Source: Alphaproteobacteria bacterium (GTDB lineage: Bacteria > Pseudomonadota > Alphaproteobacteria > Caulobacterales > Aquidulcibacteraceae). Taken from it: a stretch of 64,000 nt of DNA. The stretch covers positions 34,813-98,812 of the forward strand of contig JAGWZE010000010.1 in NCBI GenBank assembly GCA_018969015.1, in the 5' to 3' direction. Positions within the stretch are counted from its first letter, which is position 1; every line of letters begins with the position of its first letter. Positions 34,662 to 43,530 of this stretch are shown here, piece after piece. The notes below the pieces were generated by a model. It was not told the DNA's origin, ran no database searches, and saw only the letters and a list, made by a program, of their open reading frames with translations. The translations under genes and the position numbers were made by a program.

Positions 34662-35504
34662 ATGCCGCTCGTTCTCGTCCTGTCGTCGCACGTGGCGTCC
34701 AGCCTGGTCGGGTCCAGACCCGTCGCCCACGCTTTGGCCGCGCGGAAGATCGACACCGTGATCGCGCCGACGACGCTGCTCGGCCGTCACCCGGGATGGG
34801 GGCCGCCCGGCGGCGGCGGGGTGCCGCGCGAGCTGTTCCAGGGCATGCTGGACGGCGTCGAGGCCAACGGCCTGTTCTCTCTCACGGACGCGGTGCTCAC
34901 CGGCTATTTCGCCACCGTGGCGCAGATCGAGGCCGCCGCGGGCGCCATCGCCCGCGTGCGCGCGGCCCAGCCCTCGGCCTGGATCGTCGTCGATCCGATC
35001 ATGGGCGACGACGACGAAGGCCTCTACGTGAAGCCCGAAGTGGCGGACGCCGTGATGACGCAACTCGCGCCGCAGGCGGATCTCCTGGCGCCGAACCTGT
35101 GGGAGCTCGGCCACCTCACCCAGGGCCGTTTCGCCACCGCGCCGACCGAGATCCCCGACATCATCGCCGCGGCCCGAAGCCTGGGCCGGCCTGTGCTCGT
35201 TTCTTCGGTGCGCCTCGAGGGGGAGATCGGCGCACTCTACGTGGACGCCAATGGCGCCTGGGGCGCAATGACCCAGCCCGCGCCGCGCGCGCCCAACGGC
35301 ACCGGCGACCTGCTCATCGGCTCCTTCATGGCCGCGCGGATCAGCGGCGCGCCGCCGCACGAGGCGCTCGCCTATGGCGTCGCGGTCACCGCCGACGTCG
35401 TGCGGAAAGCCGACAAGTGGGAGGCGCCGGAGCTGCCCATCGTTGCGGCGCGCGAAAGTTTCGACCTACCCTTCGCGGACGTCCGTCTGTTCGCGGTCGA
35501 GTGA
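34662..35504 (+). CDS. pdxY: Pyridoxal kinase
   Basis: 280 residues, ribokinase fold. VVDPIMGDDDEGLYV is the metal/substrate segment and NGTGDLLIGSF contains the catalytic Asp of the GTGD anion hole. LLGRHPGWGPPGGG near residue 45 is the pyridoxal-binding loop. Phosphorylates pyridoxal in vitamin B6 salvage. Followed after 14 nt by a serine hydrolase gene with its own SD GAAGGAG, so the two may be co-transcribed. Confidence 0.9.
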   Translation: MPLVLVLSSHVASSLVGSRPVAHALAARKIDTVIAPTTLLGRHPGWGPPGGGGVPRELFQGMLDGVEANGLFSLTDAVLTGYFATVAQIEAAAGAIARVRAAQPSAWIVVDPIMGDDDEGLYVKPEVADAVMTQLAPQADLLAPNLWELGHLTQGRFATAPTEIPDIIAAARSLGRPVLVSSVRLEGEIGALYVDANGAWGAMTQPAPRAPNGTGDLLIGSFMAARISGAPPHEALAYGVAVTADVVRKADKWEAPELPIVAARESFDLPFADVRLFAVE

Positions 35505-35518
35505 AGGAGCCATCGCCG

Positions 35519-36637
35519 ATGACCGAGATCCGTGGCCACGTCGCCCGGGGCTTCGAGCCCGTCGCCGAAGCCTTCGCCGCCAACTTCGCCGACGGCCTCG
35601 AGCTGGGCGCGGGCTTCGCGGCGGTGCGTGACGGCGTCGTCGTGGTCGATATCCAGGGCGGCTACGCCGACCGCGCGCGCGAGCGCCCCTGGGGCCCCGA
35701 GACGATCGTACCGGTGTATTCCACGACGAAGCCGATCGCGGCGCTCGTGGCGGCCTGGTGCGTCGACGCCGGCGCGCTCGATTACGATGCGCCGGTCGCC
35801 GATGTCTGGCCCGAGTTTGCCGCGCACGGCAAAGGCGGCGTGACGCTCGCGCAGATGCTCTCGCACCAGGCGGGCGTTCCAGGGTTTCCCGATCCGATCG
35901 ATCCGGCCCTGTGGCTCGATCCTCCCGCGCTCGCCGCCGCCTGCGCCACGTTGGCGCCGATGTGGACGCCGGGCTCCGCCAGCGGCTACCACCCGCTGAC
36001 CTGGGGCTATCTGATCGGCGAGACCGTGGCGCGAGCGACCGGGCGCACGCTCGGCTCGATCCTGCGCGAGGAGATCTGCCGCCCACTCGCCATCGATTTC
36101 CAGATCGGCACCCCGGCCGCGGACCATCCCCGTTGCGCCGAGATCCGGCGCCCGAACACGCTGCCGCAACTGGGCGACATCAACGCCTACAAGCGCGCGG
36201 CCTTCCTCACGAAATGGTCCTCGCCCGATCGCGGCGGCGCGATCTGGCGCGAGATCGAAATCCCCAGCGCCAATGGGCACGGCACGGCGCTCGGCGTCGC
36301 GCAGCTCTACGCGGCCTACGCGACGGGCGGCGACATCGCGGGGAAAAAGCTGATCGGCGCGGACGTGTACCGCCAGCTCACGCAGAGCCGCATTTCCGGG
36401 GCCGATCTCGTCCTGCCCTCCGAAGTGGATTGGGCGGCCGGCATCATGCGCAACGGCCAGCGACTCTACGGCCCCAACCCCGCCGCGTTCGGCCATTCCG
36501 GCTGGGGCGGCTCGATGGGGCTTGCCGATCCCGATCTGCGCTTGTCCGCTTCTTATGTGATGAACCAGCAGACGCACTCGCTGCAGGGCGATCCGCGCGC
36601 GCAGCGCTTGATCAAGGCGCTGTACGCCTGCCTGTAG
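35519..36637 (+). CDS. Serine hydrolase, beta-lactamase/esterase EstB family
   Basis: 372 residues from ATG 35519; a far longer upstream frame overlaps pdxY and is rejected. S68-T-T-K71 is the acylating SxxK motif. A Tyr in SGYHPLTWGY corresponds to the YxN position of class C enzymes with N missing, and HSGWGG replaces KTG. No signal peptide is visible, so it is probably a cytosolic carboxylesterase rather than a beta-lactamase. Confidence 0.88.
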   Translation: MTEIRGHVARGFEPVAEAFAANFADGLELGAGFAAVRDGVVVVDIQGGYADRARERPWGPETIVPVYSTTKPIAALVAAWCVDAGALDYDAPVADVWPEFAAHGKGGVTLAQMLSHQAGVPGFPDPIDPALWLDPPALAAACATLAPMWTPGSASGYHPLTWGYLIGETVARATGRTLGSILREEICRPLAIDFQIGTPAADHPRCAEIRRPNTLPQLGDINAYKRAAFLTKWSSPDRGGAIWREIEIPSANGHGTALGVAQLYAAYATGGDIAGKKLIGADVYRQLTQSRISGADLVLPSEVDWAAGIMRNGQRLYGPNPAAFGHSGWGGSMGLADPDLRLSASYVMNQQTHSLQGDPRAQRLIKALYACL

Positions 36638-36661
36638 GGCGCTCCGCAGCCTTCGCTCTCT

Positions 36662-36755
36662 GCGTCATCCTCGGCGCGCCGAAGGCGCGTCGGGGATCCA
36701 GGCGCGCACACCGTCTCTGGATCCCCGACCTCGCTTTGCTCGGTCGAGGATGACG
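36662..36755. repeat. GTCATCC/GGATCCAGG palindromic repeat, copy 2
   Basis: GCGTCATCCTCGGCGCGCC ... GGGGATCCAGG then CTGGATCCCC ... GAGGATGACGG. Near-perfect long inverted repeat filling the convergent gap between the serine hydrolase and metallophosphoesterase. Confidence 0.87.
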
Positions 36756-36766
36756 GAAATGGGACG

Positions 36767-37477
36767 TCACGCCGTAAGAAACCGCGGCCGCTCGTCCCCC
36801 GCCAACACCACCGCCGTCAACGGGCCGCCATAGACCGCGCCGGTGTCGACATTGATGCGGCGGCGCGTGACCTGCGGGCGCCCGTCCTCCCGCGGGGTAT
36901 GGCCATGGATGACGCGCAGGCCGCGCACCGGGCCGCGATCGGGCCAGGAGTCGTCCTCGAAGAATTCCCGCGAGCGCGTCCACATGTGCGTGGCCGGATC
37001 GTGCAGCGGGAACGTCTCCGGATCGATGCCGGCGTGCACGAACACGTCGTCGCCGACGGCGAAGATCGTCGGCAGGCCTGAAAGCCAATCGACGTGCGCA
37101 TCGTCGATCGCGGCGCGCCAGTTGTCGACGTGGTGCGGGGCGGCGTCGAGATAGCTGACGATCGTTTCTTCGCCGCCGTTGCGCCGCCACCGCGCGAGCA
37201 CCGCCTCGTCCCACGACAAAACCGCGCGCAGCATCATCTCTTCGTGATTGCCCATCAGCGTGATCGATTCGACCTCGTCGTCGGCGTCTTCGAGCGCCAT
37301 GGCGCGGTTGATGCAGGCGCGGCTGTTCGGCCCGCGGTCGACGAGATCACCCAGATGGATGACGCGGGCCGGCAGGCCGTGGCCGGCGATGTCAGCGAAG
37401 ATGCGCTCGTGCAATCGCGCAAGGCGATCGGCTTCGCCATGAACGTCGCCGATCGCGTACGTGACGAATTGGGTCAT
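36767..37477 (-). CDS. Metallophosphoesterase (PPP-type / Ap4A hydrolase-like)
   Basis: 236 residues. All metal-binding blocks are present: GDVHG (10-14), GDLVDRGPNS, GNHEEMML, FVHAGID and IHGHTP. These define a calcineurin-like serine/threonine phosphatase or diadenosine tetraphosphatase. Start overlaps the RarD stop by 4 nt, so it is the last gene of a coupled asd-GNAT-rarD-phosphatase run. Confidence 0.92.
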   Translation of the reverse strand: MTQFVTYAIGDVHGEADRLARLHERIFADIAGHGLPARVIHLGDLVDRGPNSRACINRAMALEDADDEVESITLMGNHEEMMLRAVLSWDEAVLARWRRNGGEETIVSYLDAAPHHVDNWRAAIDDAHVDWLSGLPTIFAVGDDVFVHAGIDPETFPLHDPATHMWTRSREFFEDDSWPDRGPVRGLRVIHGHTPREDGRPQVTRRRINVDTGAVYGGPLTAVVLAGDERPRFLTA

Positions 37478-38409
37478 GCCCTCTTTTCGCGCTCGCGCCG
37501 AACGGCGTCGAGAGAAAAGAGCGCAAGGCCGCACCAGATCAGCCCGAAGCTCGCCATGCGCAACGGCGTCAGCGGCTCGCCGTAGAGCGCGCCGATGAGA
37601 AATTGCAGCGACGGCGCAATGTATTGCAGCAGGCCGAGCGTCGAGAACGGCACGCGCCGCGCGCCGAACGCGAAAAGGATGAGCGGGATCGCCGTCACCG
37701 GCCCGGTGAGCGCGAGCAGGAGCGCGTGCGTGGGCGACGTCGTCACCGCCAGCGGCGCGGCCTGCGCGAGAAAGACGAGCCCGGCGACGGCCGGCGCCGC
37801 AAGCACGAGCGTCTCGACGAACAGGCCTGCCGCGGCCGAAACCGGCGCCTGCTTGCGCACCAGACCGTAGCACGACCAGGACGCGCACAGGCCCAGCGCG
37901 ATCCAGGGCGGCGCGCCGAGCGCCAGCGCCTGCACCAGCACGCCCAGCCCCGCGAGCGTCAACGCCGCGATCTGGATGCGCCCCAGGCGCTCGCCGAACA
38001 GCGCCACGCCGAATGCGACGTTGACGAGCGGCGTCAGGAAGTACGCAAGGCTCGATTCGATGACGTGGCCGTTCGTCACCGCCCACACATAGATCCACCA
38101 GTTCGTCGCGATCAGCAGCGCCGAGAGACACAAGGCGGGAAGAACGCCCTTCTGCGCCACCTCGCGCCGCGCCGCCGCAAAACCGCCCATGAAGGCGACG
38201 GCCAACGCCGCGCACGGCAGGCTCCACAGGATGCGGCTGGCGAGCACCTCCTCGGCGCGCGCGAAATGCAGCAGCATCAGAAAGACCGGGAGAACGCCCC
38301 ACAGCGCATAGGCCGCGCCTGCGGAGATGATCCCGCGCCGGGCGTCCGCATCGTGCTTTGCGGCGGCGTCCGGTTTCGGCCCGATCGTCGTGTCCGGTTC
38401 GGTCGTCAT
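37474..38409 (-). CDS. rarD: EamA-family transporter RarD
   Basis: 311 residues, about ten transmembrane segments. GIISAGAAYALWGVLPVFLMLL, NWWIYVWAVTNGHVIESSL and LQYIAPSLQFLIGAL are hallmarks of RarD within the drug/metabolite transporter superfamily. Start at 38409, 4 nt after the GNAT stop. Physiological substrate is not established for the family. The hydrophilic N-terminal 25 residues are an extension compared with typical members. Confidence 0.9.
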   Translation of the reverse strand: MTTEPDTTIGPKPDAAAKHDADARRGIISAGAAYALWGVLPVFLMLLHFARAEEVLASRILWSLPCAALAVAFMGGFAAARREVAQKGVLPALCLSALLIATNWWIYVWAVTNGHVIESSLAYFLTPLVNVAFGVALFGERLGRIQIAALTLAGLGVLVQALALGAPPWIALGLCASWSCYGLVRKQAPVSAAAGLFVETLVLAAPAVAGLVFLAQAAPLAVTTSPTHALLLALTGPVTAIPLILFAFGARRVPFSTLGLLQYIAPSLQFLIGALYGEPLTPLRMASFGLIWCGLALFSLDAVRREREKRA

Positions 38410-38413
38410 CAGA

Positions 38414-38845
38414 TCAGCCCGTCGTCTGGCCATAGGGCGCGGCGGCCTTGATCTCCATCCACCGGTCCGGCGCAGAGAGCGGCGCAAAGCCCAGCGGCGC
38501 GTAGACGCCGTGTGCGTCGCGCGTGGCGAGCAGCCAGCGCCGCAGGTTCGCAAGGTCGGGCGCGTCGCGCAATGTACGGACGAGCCGGCGCGCAACGCCC
38601 TGCCCTTGGCATGCAGGAAGGACGACCACGTCGCACAGCCAGGCGAACGTCGCCCGGTCGCTCACCACGCGCGCGAAACCGACGAGCGCGCCGCCCGCAT
38701 CGCGCGCGATGGCGCAGATGGAGTTGGCGCACGCGCGGGCGACCACGTCTCGCGGAATGCCGGGGGACCAGTACGTGTCCGCCAACAGCGGATGCAGGAC
38801 GTCGAGATCCGCCTCCGAAACGGGACCGATGGCGATCGTGATCAC
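38414..38845 (-). CDS. GNAT family N-acetyltransferase, short
   Basis: 143 residues with a GTG start at 38845 that overlaps the asd stop (GTGA). ACQGQGVARRLVRTL is the acetyl-CoA pyrophosphate-binding loop, and GVYAPLGFAPL the C-terminal beta-bulge segment. Sits between asd and rarD in a coupled run. Substrate unknown. Confidence 0.88.
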   Translation of the reverse strand: MITIAIGPVSEADLDVLHPLLADTYWSPGIPRDVVARACANSICAIARDAGGALVGFARVVSDRATFAWLCDVVVLPACQGQGVARRLVRTLRDAPDLANLRRWLLATRDAHGVYAPLGFAPLSAPDRWMEIKAAAPYGQTTG

Positions 38846-39870
38846 GCCGCCAGCCGCTTGAACAGGCCGCGATTGTGCATCAGCTCGGCGATCTGCACGG
38901 CGTTCAGCGCCGCGCCCTTGCGGAGATTGTCCGAGACGCACCAGAACGCCAGGCCGTTCTCGACGGTGGGATCTTCGCGCACGCGCGACACGTACGTCGC
39001 GAATTCGCCGACGCACTCGACGGGCGTGATGTAGCCCTCGTCCTCGTGCTTGTCGACGAGCATGATCCCCGGCGCCTCGCGCAGAATCTCGCGCGCTTCA
39101 TCCGCCGTGATCGGCCGCTCGAACTCGACATTGACGGACTCGGAGTGCCCCACGAACACCGGCACACGCACGCATGTCGCGGTGAGCTTGATCTTCGGAT
39201 CGAGAATCTTCTTCGTCTCGACCGTCATCTTCCATTCTTCCTTCGTGAACCCGTCCTCCATGAACACGTCGATGTGCGGGATCAGGTTGAAGGCGATCTG
39301 CTTGGTGAAGTGCTCCTTCACGATCGGGTCGTTGACGTAGATCGCGCGCGTCTGCGTCCACAGCTCCTCCATCGCGTCCTTCCCTTTTCCGGACACGGAC
39401 TGATAGGTGCTGACCACCACGCGCGTGATCTTGGCCGCATCGTGCAGCGGCTTCAGCGCCACCACGAGCTGCGCCGTCGAGCAGTTCGGGTTCGCCACGA
39501 TGTTCATCTTGTCGAAGCCCGCGACCGCATCCGGGTTCACTTCCGGCACCACGAGTGGCACGCGCGGATCCATGCGCCAGGCGCTGGAATTGTCGATCAC
39601 GACGCAGCCCTGCGCGCCGATCTTCGGGGCCCATTCCTTCGCGACGGCGCCGCCGGCGCTCATCAGGCAGAGGTCGTAGCCGGAGAAGTCGAAGGTCTCG
39701 AGGTCTTTGCACTTGAGCGTGCGATCGCCGTAGCTGACCTCGACGCCGACGGACCGGCGCGACGCCACGGCCGCGACCTCGTCGGCGGGAAACAGGCGCT
39801 CCTCCAGAATGGCGAGCATCTCGCGGCCCACGTTCCCCGTGGCGCCGACGACGGCGATCCGCAAACCCAT
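38842..39870 (-). CDS. asd: Aspartate-semialdehyde dehydrogenase
   Basis: 342 residues. NADP-binding GATGNVG (9-15), catalytic C130 in NPNCSTAQ, substrate-binding KIKLTATCVRVPVFVGHSESV. Reduces aspartyl phosphate to aspartate semialdehyde for lysine/diaminopimelate, threonine and methionine synthesis. First gene of a coupled run with a GNAT, RarD and phosphatase downstream. Confidence 0.97.
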   Translation of the reverse strand: MGLRIAVVGATGNVGREMLAILEERLFPADEVAAVASRRSVGVEVSYGDRTLKCKDLETFDFSGYDLCLMSAGGAVAKEWAPKIGAQGCVVIDNSSAWRMDPRVPLVVPEVNPDAVAGFDKMNIVANPNCSTAQLVVALKPLHDAAKITRVVVSTYQSVSGKGKDAMEELWTQTRAIYVNDPIVKEHFTKQIAFNLIPHIDVFMEDGFTKEEWKMTVETKKILDPKIKLTATCVRVPVFVGHSESVNVEFERPITADEAREILREAPGIMLVDKHEDEGYITPVECVGEFATYVSRVREDPTVENGLAFWCVSDNLRKGAALNAVQIAELMHNRGLFKRLAA

Positions 39871-39992
39871 GTGTGCTTCTCCGCAACCCCGCGCCGTCCG
39901 CGCGGGTGAGCGGGGCTACCTAGCGCAATCGCGAGGACGTGAACAGGCGCATGACGTCCCGGCGCCTTTCCGGAGGACGGCGTTTCGGGGGC

Positions 39993-41351
39993 CTAGGCGC
40001 CCGCCGCAGCGCCTGCCGACGCCGCCGCAGCGCGGGTGCGCGCCAGGAAACGCACCGTCAGCGCGGCCGCGGCGATGGCGAGACCGGCGCCGAACCCGGC
40101 CCACACGCCGACAGGGCCCAGATCAAGCGCGAGAGCGGCGCCGTAGGCGGCCGGCAGCGCCACCCCCCAATACACCGCGATCGAAACGATCGCCGGGAAC
40201 GTGGTGTCGCGCAGACCGCGCAGGGCGCCGAGGCTCGTCGATTGCAGGCCATCCATCACCTGCATCGCCGCGACGATCACGAACAGCGTCGAGGCCAGCG
40301 CCGCCGCTTCCGCCGTGGGCGCGATCCGCTCGGCGATGGCGCCGCCCGCGACGAGCAGGAGCGCTGTGGCCGAGAGCGTCCAGGCCGAAACCGCGACGAG
40401 CGCGGCGACGCCGATCGGACGAAGCCGCGCGACCTCGCCGGCCCCCTGGGCCTGGCCGATCCGGATCGCGACGGCGGCGGCCATGCCGAGCGGCAGCATG
40501 TACAGCAGGCCGGAGACGGAGCTGACGATCTGGTTGGCCGCCAGCGCGGTCGCGCCGAACCAGCCGAGCATCAGGCCCGCCAAGGCGGAGGCCCCGGTTT
40601 CGGCCGCAAACATCAACCCCAACGGCCCGCCGTCGCGCGCGAGCGCCGCGAGATCGCGCGGCGTCACCTGCGCACGGACGCGCATGCGCCGCAGGCCGCG
40701 GGCATGACGCCAATAGAGGAATCCGGCGGCGAACGCGCAGGCTTCGGCGATGAAGCTGGCGATCCCCGCACCGAGCAGGCCGAGCGCAGGCACGGGGCCA
40801 AGGCCGTAGATCAGCACGGCGTTGAGCGGCACGTTGAGCGCGACGCCGAGAAACGAGAACGCGACGCCCATCCAGGGCCGGCCGATGGCGTCGAACAGGC
40901 TTTTCAGCACGATCAGCAGCGCAAACGGGATCAGGAGCGCCGCGATGCAGAGCCAATAGGCCGGCAGGATCTCGAGCACGGCCACGGGCTGTCCGATGTG
41001 GGGCAAAAGGAACAAGGCGAGCGCCATCGCGATCGCGCCGCCGCCGCCGAGCCGGAGCGCGAACGCGAGCCCGGTGCGGACTTCGCGGGCGATCGCGCGC
41101 GTGTCGCCGGCGCCGAACGCATGCGCGACGTTCACCCCGACGACGGAGAGCGCGCCATAGATCGAGGCATAGAAGATCATCGCGACGCTCGACGTCAGCG
41201 CCACGGCGGCCAGAGGCGCCTCGCCGAGCGGCGCCAGGAACAGCGTGTCGGTCACGCCGAGCAGCGTGGTCGCCGACAGGCCGATCACGAGGGGAATGGC
41301 CAAATGCAGGAGCGGGGGAAGCTCGCGCAGCGCCGCGGTGAGGGATGTCAT
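39993..41351 (-). CDS. norM: MATE family efflux transporter
   Basis: 452 residues, twelve hydrophobic segments in two related halves; LAIPLVIGLSATTLLGVTDTLFL and DAIGRPWMGVAFSFLGVALNVPLNAVLIYGL are typical MATE segments. Na+ or H+ coupled drug/organic cation export at the inner membrane. A much longer frame in this register overlaps the divergent TetR gene and is rejected in favour of ATG 41351. Divergent from a TetR gene with paired operators between them. Confidence 0.9.
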   Translation of the reverse strand: MTSLTAALRELPPLLHLAIPLVIGLSATTLLGVTDTLFLAPLGEAPLAAVALTSSVAMIFYASIYGALSVVGVNVAHAFGAGDTRAIAREVRTGLAFALRLGGGGAIAMALALFLLPHIGQPVAVLEILPAYWLCIAALLIPFALLIVLKSLFDAIGRPWMGVAFSFLGVALNVPLNAVLIYGLGPVPALGLLGAGIASFIAEACAFAAGFLYWRHARGLRRMRVRAQVTPRDLAALARDGGPLGLMFAAETGASALAGLMLGWFGATALAANQIVSSVSGLLYMLPLGMAAAVAIRIGQAQGAGEVARLRPIGVAALVAVSAWTLSATALLLVAGGAIAERIAPTAEAAALASTLFVIVAAMQVMDGLQSTSLGALRGLRDTTFPAIVSIAVYWGVALPAAYGAALALDLGPVGVWAGFGAGLAIAAAALTVRFLARTRAAAASAGAAAGA

Positions 41352-41382
41352 GTCGCGCCTGCCTTGACGGCCACTCCCACTT

Positions 41383-41429
41383 ACATACGATGCGTATGTT
41401 AGTTCGATATTCACATACGCGGTGTATGT
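41383..41429. promoter_or_regulatory. Two TetR operators between MATE and its regulator
   Basis: ACATACGATGCGTATGT (41383-41399) and ACATACGCGGTGTATGT (41413-41429) are 17-bp palindromes, the first perfect. Their centres are 30 bp apart, three helical turns, so two dimers would bind the same face. The second ends 6 nt before the TetR ATG. Confidence 0.85.
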
Positions 41430-41435
41430 CAAGCC

Positions 41436-42026
41436 ATGGCGGAACGACGCTCCCGTGCCGAAAAGATCGCGCAAACGACGGAAAAGCTCGTTGCCACCGC
41501 CCGCGCCGCGTTCGCGCGCGACGGCTACGCCGCCGCCTCGATGGACGCGATCACCGCCGAAGCCGGCCTCACGCGCGGCGCGCTCTATCATCATTTCGGC
41601 GGCAAGGACGGTCTCCTCGAGGCCGTCGTTCGCCAGATCGACGCCGAACTCGGCGCGCGCCTCGAGGCCGTCTGGGACGCAACGCCCGACAAGCGCAAGG
41701 CGCTGCGGGCCACCTGCGCCGCGTTTCTCGACAGCGCCCTGGATCCCGAGACACAGCGCATCCTCTACATCGACGCGCCCGCGGTTCTCGGTCAGCGCCT
41801 GCGCGACATGGACGAGGAAGGATCGATCGGCGCGCTGACGGAGGCGCTCGAAGAACTGCGCGACGCGCACGGCGCGGACATCGCGGATACCGAAATGCTG
41901 GCACGCATCCTCAACGCCGCGATGATCGATCTGGCGCTCTGGATCGCCGCGAGCCCGAAGCCGACCGCCGCCCTGCGCCGCGCCAAAGCCGGCGTGCTGG
42001 ATCTGCTGGAGCGCCTTGGCCTGTGA
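41436..42026 (+). CDS. TetR family repressor of the MATE exporter
   Basis: 196 residues. Helix-turn-helix around 30-65 with AASMDAITAEAGLTRGALYHHFGGKDGL, the most canonical TetR HTH of the window. C-terminal domain of the AcrR/TetR_C type with LYIDAPAVLGQRL. Divergent from the MATE gene with two palindromes between; expected to repress the exporter and itself and to release upon binding an exported drug. Confidence 0.92.
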   Translation: MAERRSRAEKIAQTTEKLVATARAAFARDGYAAASMDAITAEAGLTRGALYHHFGGKDGLLEAVVRQIDAELGARLEAVWDATPDKRKALRATCAAFLDSALDPETQRILYIDAPAVLGQRLRDMDEEGSIGALTEALEELRDAHGADIADTEMLARILNAAMIDLALWIAASPKPTAALRRAKAGVLDLLERLGL

Positions 42027-42047
42027 CGTTTTCAGGCGTTGAACCTT

Positions 42048-42091
42048 GGGGCTCGGGATCGCTACCGCCCTTTGCGGCGAGGATGACGAAC
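42048..42091. repeat. Degenerate half copy of the GTCATCC repeat
   Basis: GGGATC ... CTTTGCGGCGAGGATGACGAA resembles the right half of the copy at 36662-36755. Together with the full copy at 43531 it brackets the VapBC-GNAT segment. Confidence 0.45.
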
Positions 42092-42117
42092 GAAGGCCGC
42101 AGGCCGCCATGCTTGTT

Positions 42118-42144
42118 CGTAAGGCAGTTTTCCCTTACCTTACG
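42118..42144. promoter_or_regulatory. Probable autoregulatory operator of the VapBC-type pair
   Basis: GTAAGG (42119-42124) and CCTTAC (42133-42138) flank 8 nt; a second CTTACG arm follows. The repeat sits 9-30 nt upstream of the antitoxin ATG, where AbrB-type antitoxin/toxin complexes normally bind. Confidence 0.6.
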
Positions 42145-42147
42145 CCG

Positions 42148-42405
42148 ATGCCCACACTGACCGTCACCTCCAAAGGCCAAATCACGCTCCGGAAGGAGCT
42201 TCTGGAGCACCTCGGGATCCGCCCCGGCCAGCAGATCGACGTCACGAAACTCCCCGATGGCCGCATCGAAGTGCGCGCCGCCGCCGCAGGCGACATATCC
42301 ACCGTGTTCGGCATGCTGAAACGGGCCGGCGGGCCCGTCCTGTCGATCGAGGACATGAACGAGATCGCACGCGCCGGTTGGGCCGGCAGAGCCGAGAAAC
42401 CGTGA
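42148..42405 (+). CDS. vapB: AbrB/MazE-type antitoxin
   Basis: 85 residues from ATG 42148. N-terminal swapped-hairpin DNA-binding domain LTVTSKGQITLRKELLEHLGIRPGQ, typical of AbrB/SpoVT antitoxins, then a C-terminal tail (SIEDMNEIARAGWAG) that would wrap the toxin. Stop overlaps the toxin GTG by 4 nt. An upstream in-frame ATG (42109) precedes the operator and is unlikely. Confidence 0.9.
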   Translation: MPTLTVTSKGQITLRKELLEHLGIRPGQQIDVTKLPDGRIEVRAAAAGDISTVFGMLKRAGGPVLSIEDMNEIARAGWAGRAEKP

Positions 42406-42800
42406 AGATCACCGCCGACACCAACGTGCTCGTCCGGGCCATCGTCGCCGACGACGCGCGGCAGGCGCGCCGCGCGCAAGCCACGCTCGCGGGCGCCGAG
42501 GTCATCGCCATTCCGTCCGCGGCGCTGTGCGAGTTCGTTTGGGTATTGAGCCGCGGCTACGCGATCCCGCCCGCCGACGTCGCCGCGGCGATCCACGCCC
42601 TCGTCGCGAGCGCCAACGTGATCGTCGACCGCCCCGCCGTCGACGCCGGCCTCGCCGTGCTGACGCGCGGCGGAGACTTCGCCGACGGCGTCATCGCCTA
42701 CGAAGGCGCCCGCGCCGGCGGACCGGTTTTCGCTTCGTTCGACAAGGACGCCGTCAAGCGCCTGAAGGCGCTGGGCGCAGAAACGCTGGCCTTGGGGTAA
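42402..42800 (+). CDS. vapC: PIN-domain toxin, VapC family
   Basis: 132 residues starting with GTG at 42402. PIN active-site acids: D6 in TADTNVLVR, Glu in LCEFVWVL, and Asp in GGDFADGVIAYEGARAGG. Ribonuclease toxin held inactive by the preceding antitoxin; targets in other VapCs are tRNA or 23S rRNA, not predictable here. Type II toxin-antitoxin module, possibly a maintenance element. Confidence 0.92.
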   Translation: MKITADTNVLVRAIVADDARQARRAQATLAGAEVIAIPSAALCEFVWVLSRGYAIPPADVAAAIHALVASANVIVDRPAVDAGLAVLTRGGDFADGVIAYEGARAGGPVFASFDKDAVKRLKALGAETLALG

Positions 42801-42836
42801 CGGCGATCCGGGAGGTCGGCTTTTCGCCGATAGCGG

Positions 42837-43439
42837 TCACTTGAGGCGTTGTTGGAAGGCCCATTCGTCTCTTGTGATCCAGTAGAGGTTCACATCAACG
42901 GCACCACGCCGTGGCGTTGCTGCAGCTGTAGCCACCCGCTCTAACCGCATTCCCAGTCTGTCGCACACGCGACTGGATGGCGGGTTGATAACTTGCGGCG
43001 CAGAGCAAACCGCATCGAGGCCCAAGGTTGTGAAAGCTTCGTCCAATGCGGCGGCGGCACCCTCCGTAGCGTACCCACGCCCCCAGACGTCAGGGTCGAA
43101 GCGCCACCCAATTTCGACTGCGGGAAGGATTTCCGGAAGAAAATGTGGCACGGAAATGCCCACGTATCCGATCACACGTTGCCTCGACCGTTCGACAGCA
43201 ATCCAACAGCCAAATCCGCACTCCTCCCACTCGCGCATCTGAATGTCTAAGAACGCATGTGTTTCCTCGCGTGAGAACGCTCGTCCGTAGGGAAACTGCC
43301 AGACCTCTGGCTTCGCAAAAACGACCGACAAGGCGTCGAGGTCCGCACTTTCGAACCGCCGTAAGAGAAGCCGTGCCGTCTCCTTGGTACCGAGAGGGGC
43401 GGCGATCTTCGGTGCCGCGGTCGGAGGCTTCGGCGTCAT
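42837..43439 (-). CDS. GNAT acetyltransferase, atypical composition
   Basis: 200 residues. ETARLLLRRFESADLDAL opening, acetyl-CoA loop VWGRGYATEGAAAALDEAF, and NPPSSRVCDRLGMRLERV, a RimJ/RimL-type enzyme. Codon use is visibly less GC-biased than neighbours (GTT, TCT, GTA and CAA codons are frequent), suggesting acquisition. Convergent with vapC; a full palindromic repeat lies about 90 bp upstream of its start. Confidence 0.9.
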   Translation of the reverse strand: MTPKPPTAAPKIAAPLGTKETARLLLRRFESADLDALSVVFAKPEVWQFPYGRAFSREETHAFLDIQMREWEECGFGCWIAVERSRQRVIGYVGISVPHFLPEILPAVEIGWRFDPDVWGRGYATEGAAAALDEAFTTLGLDAVCSAPQVINPPSSRVCDRLGMRLERVATAAATPRRGAVDVNLYWITRDEWAFQQRLK

Positions 43440-43530
43440 CCCAGCGTGCTACTACAGCGCCGCCTCAATGTCTCGAATGGGCCACACGCGGACACCCTGG
43501 ATACCGAGCAATTTCGCTCCATCCCATTCC

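Noticed and set aside
35519..36637. Beta-lactamase-like protein as an antibiotic-resistance gene
   Set aside because: No signal peptide, and the KTG and YxN motifs are altered; the EstB-type esterase reading is better.
36662..36755. Palindromic repeats as a possible CRISPR array
   Set aside because: Copies are far apart, in intergenic junctions, with internal symmetry and no spacers or cas genes.
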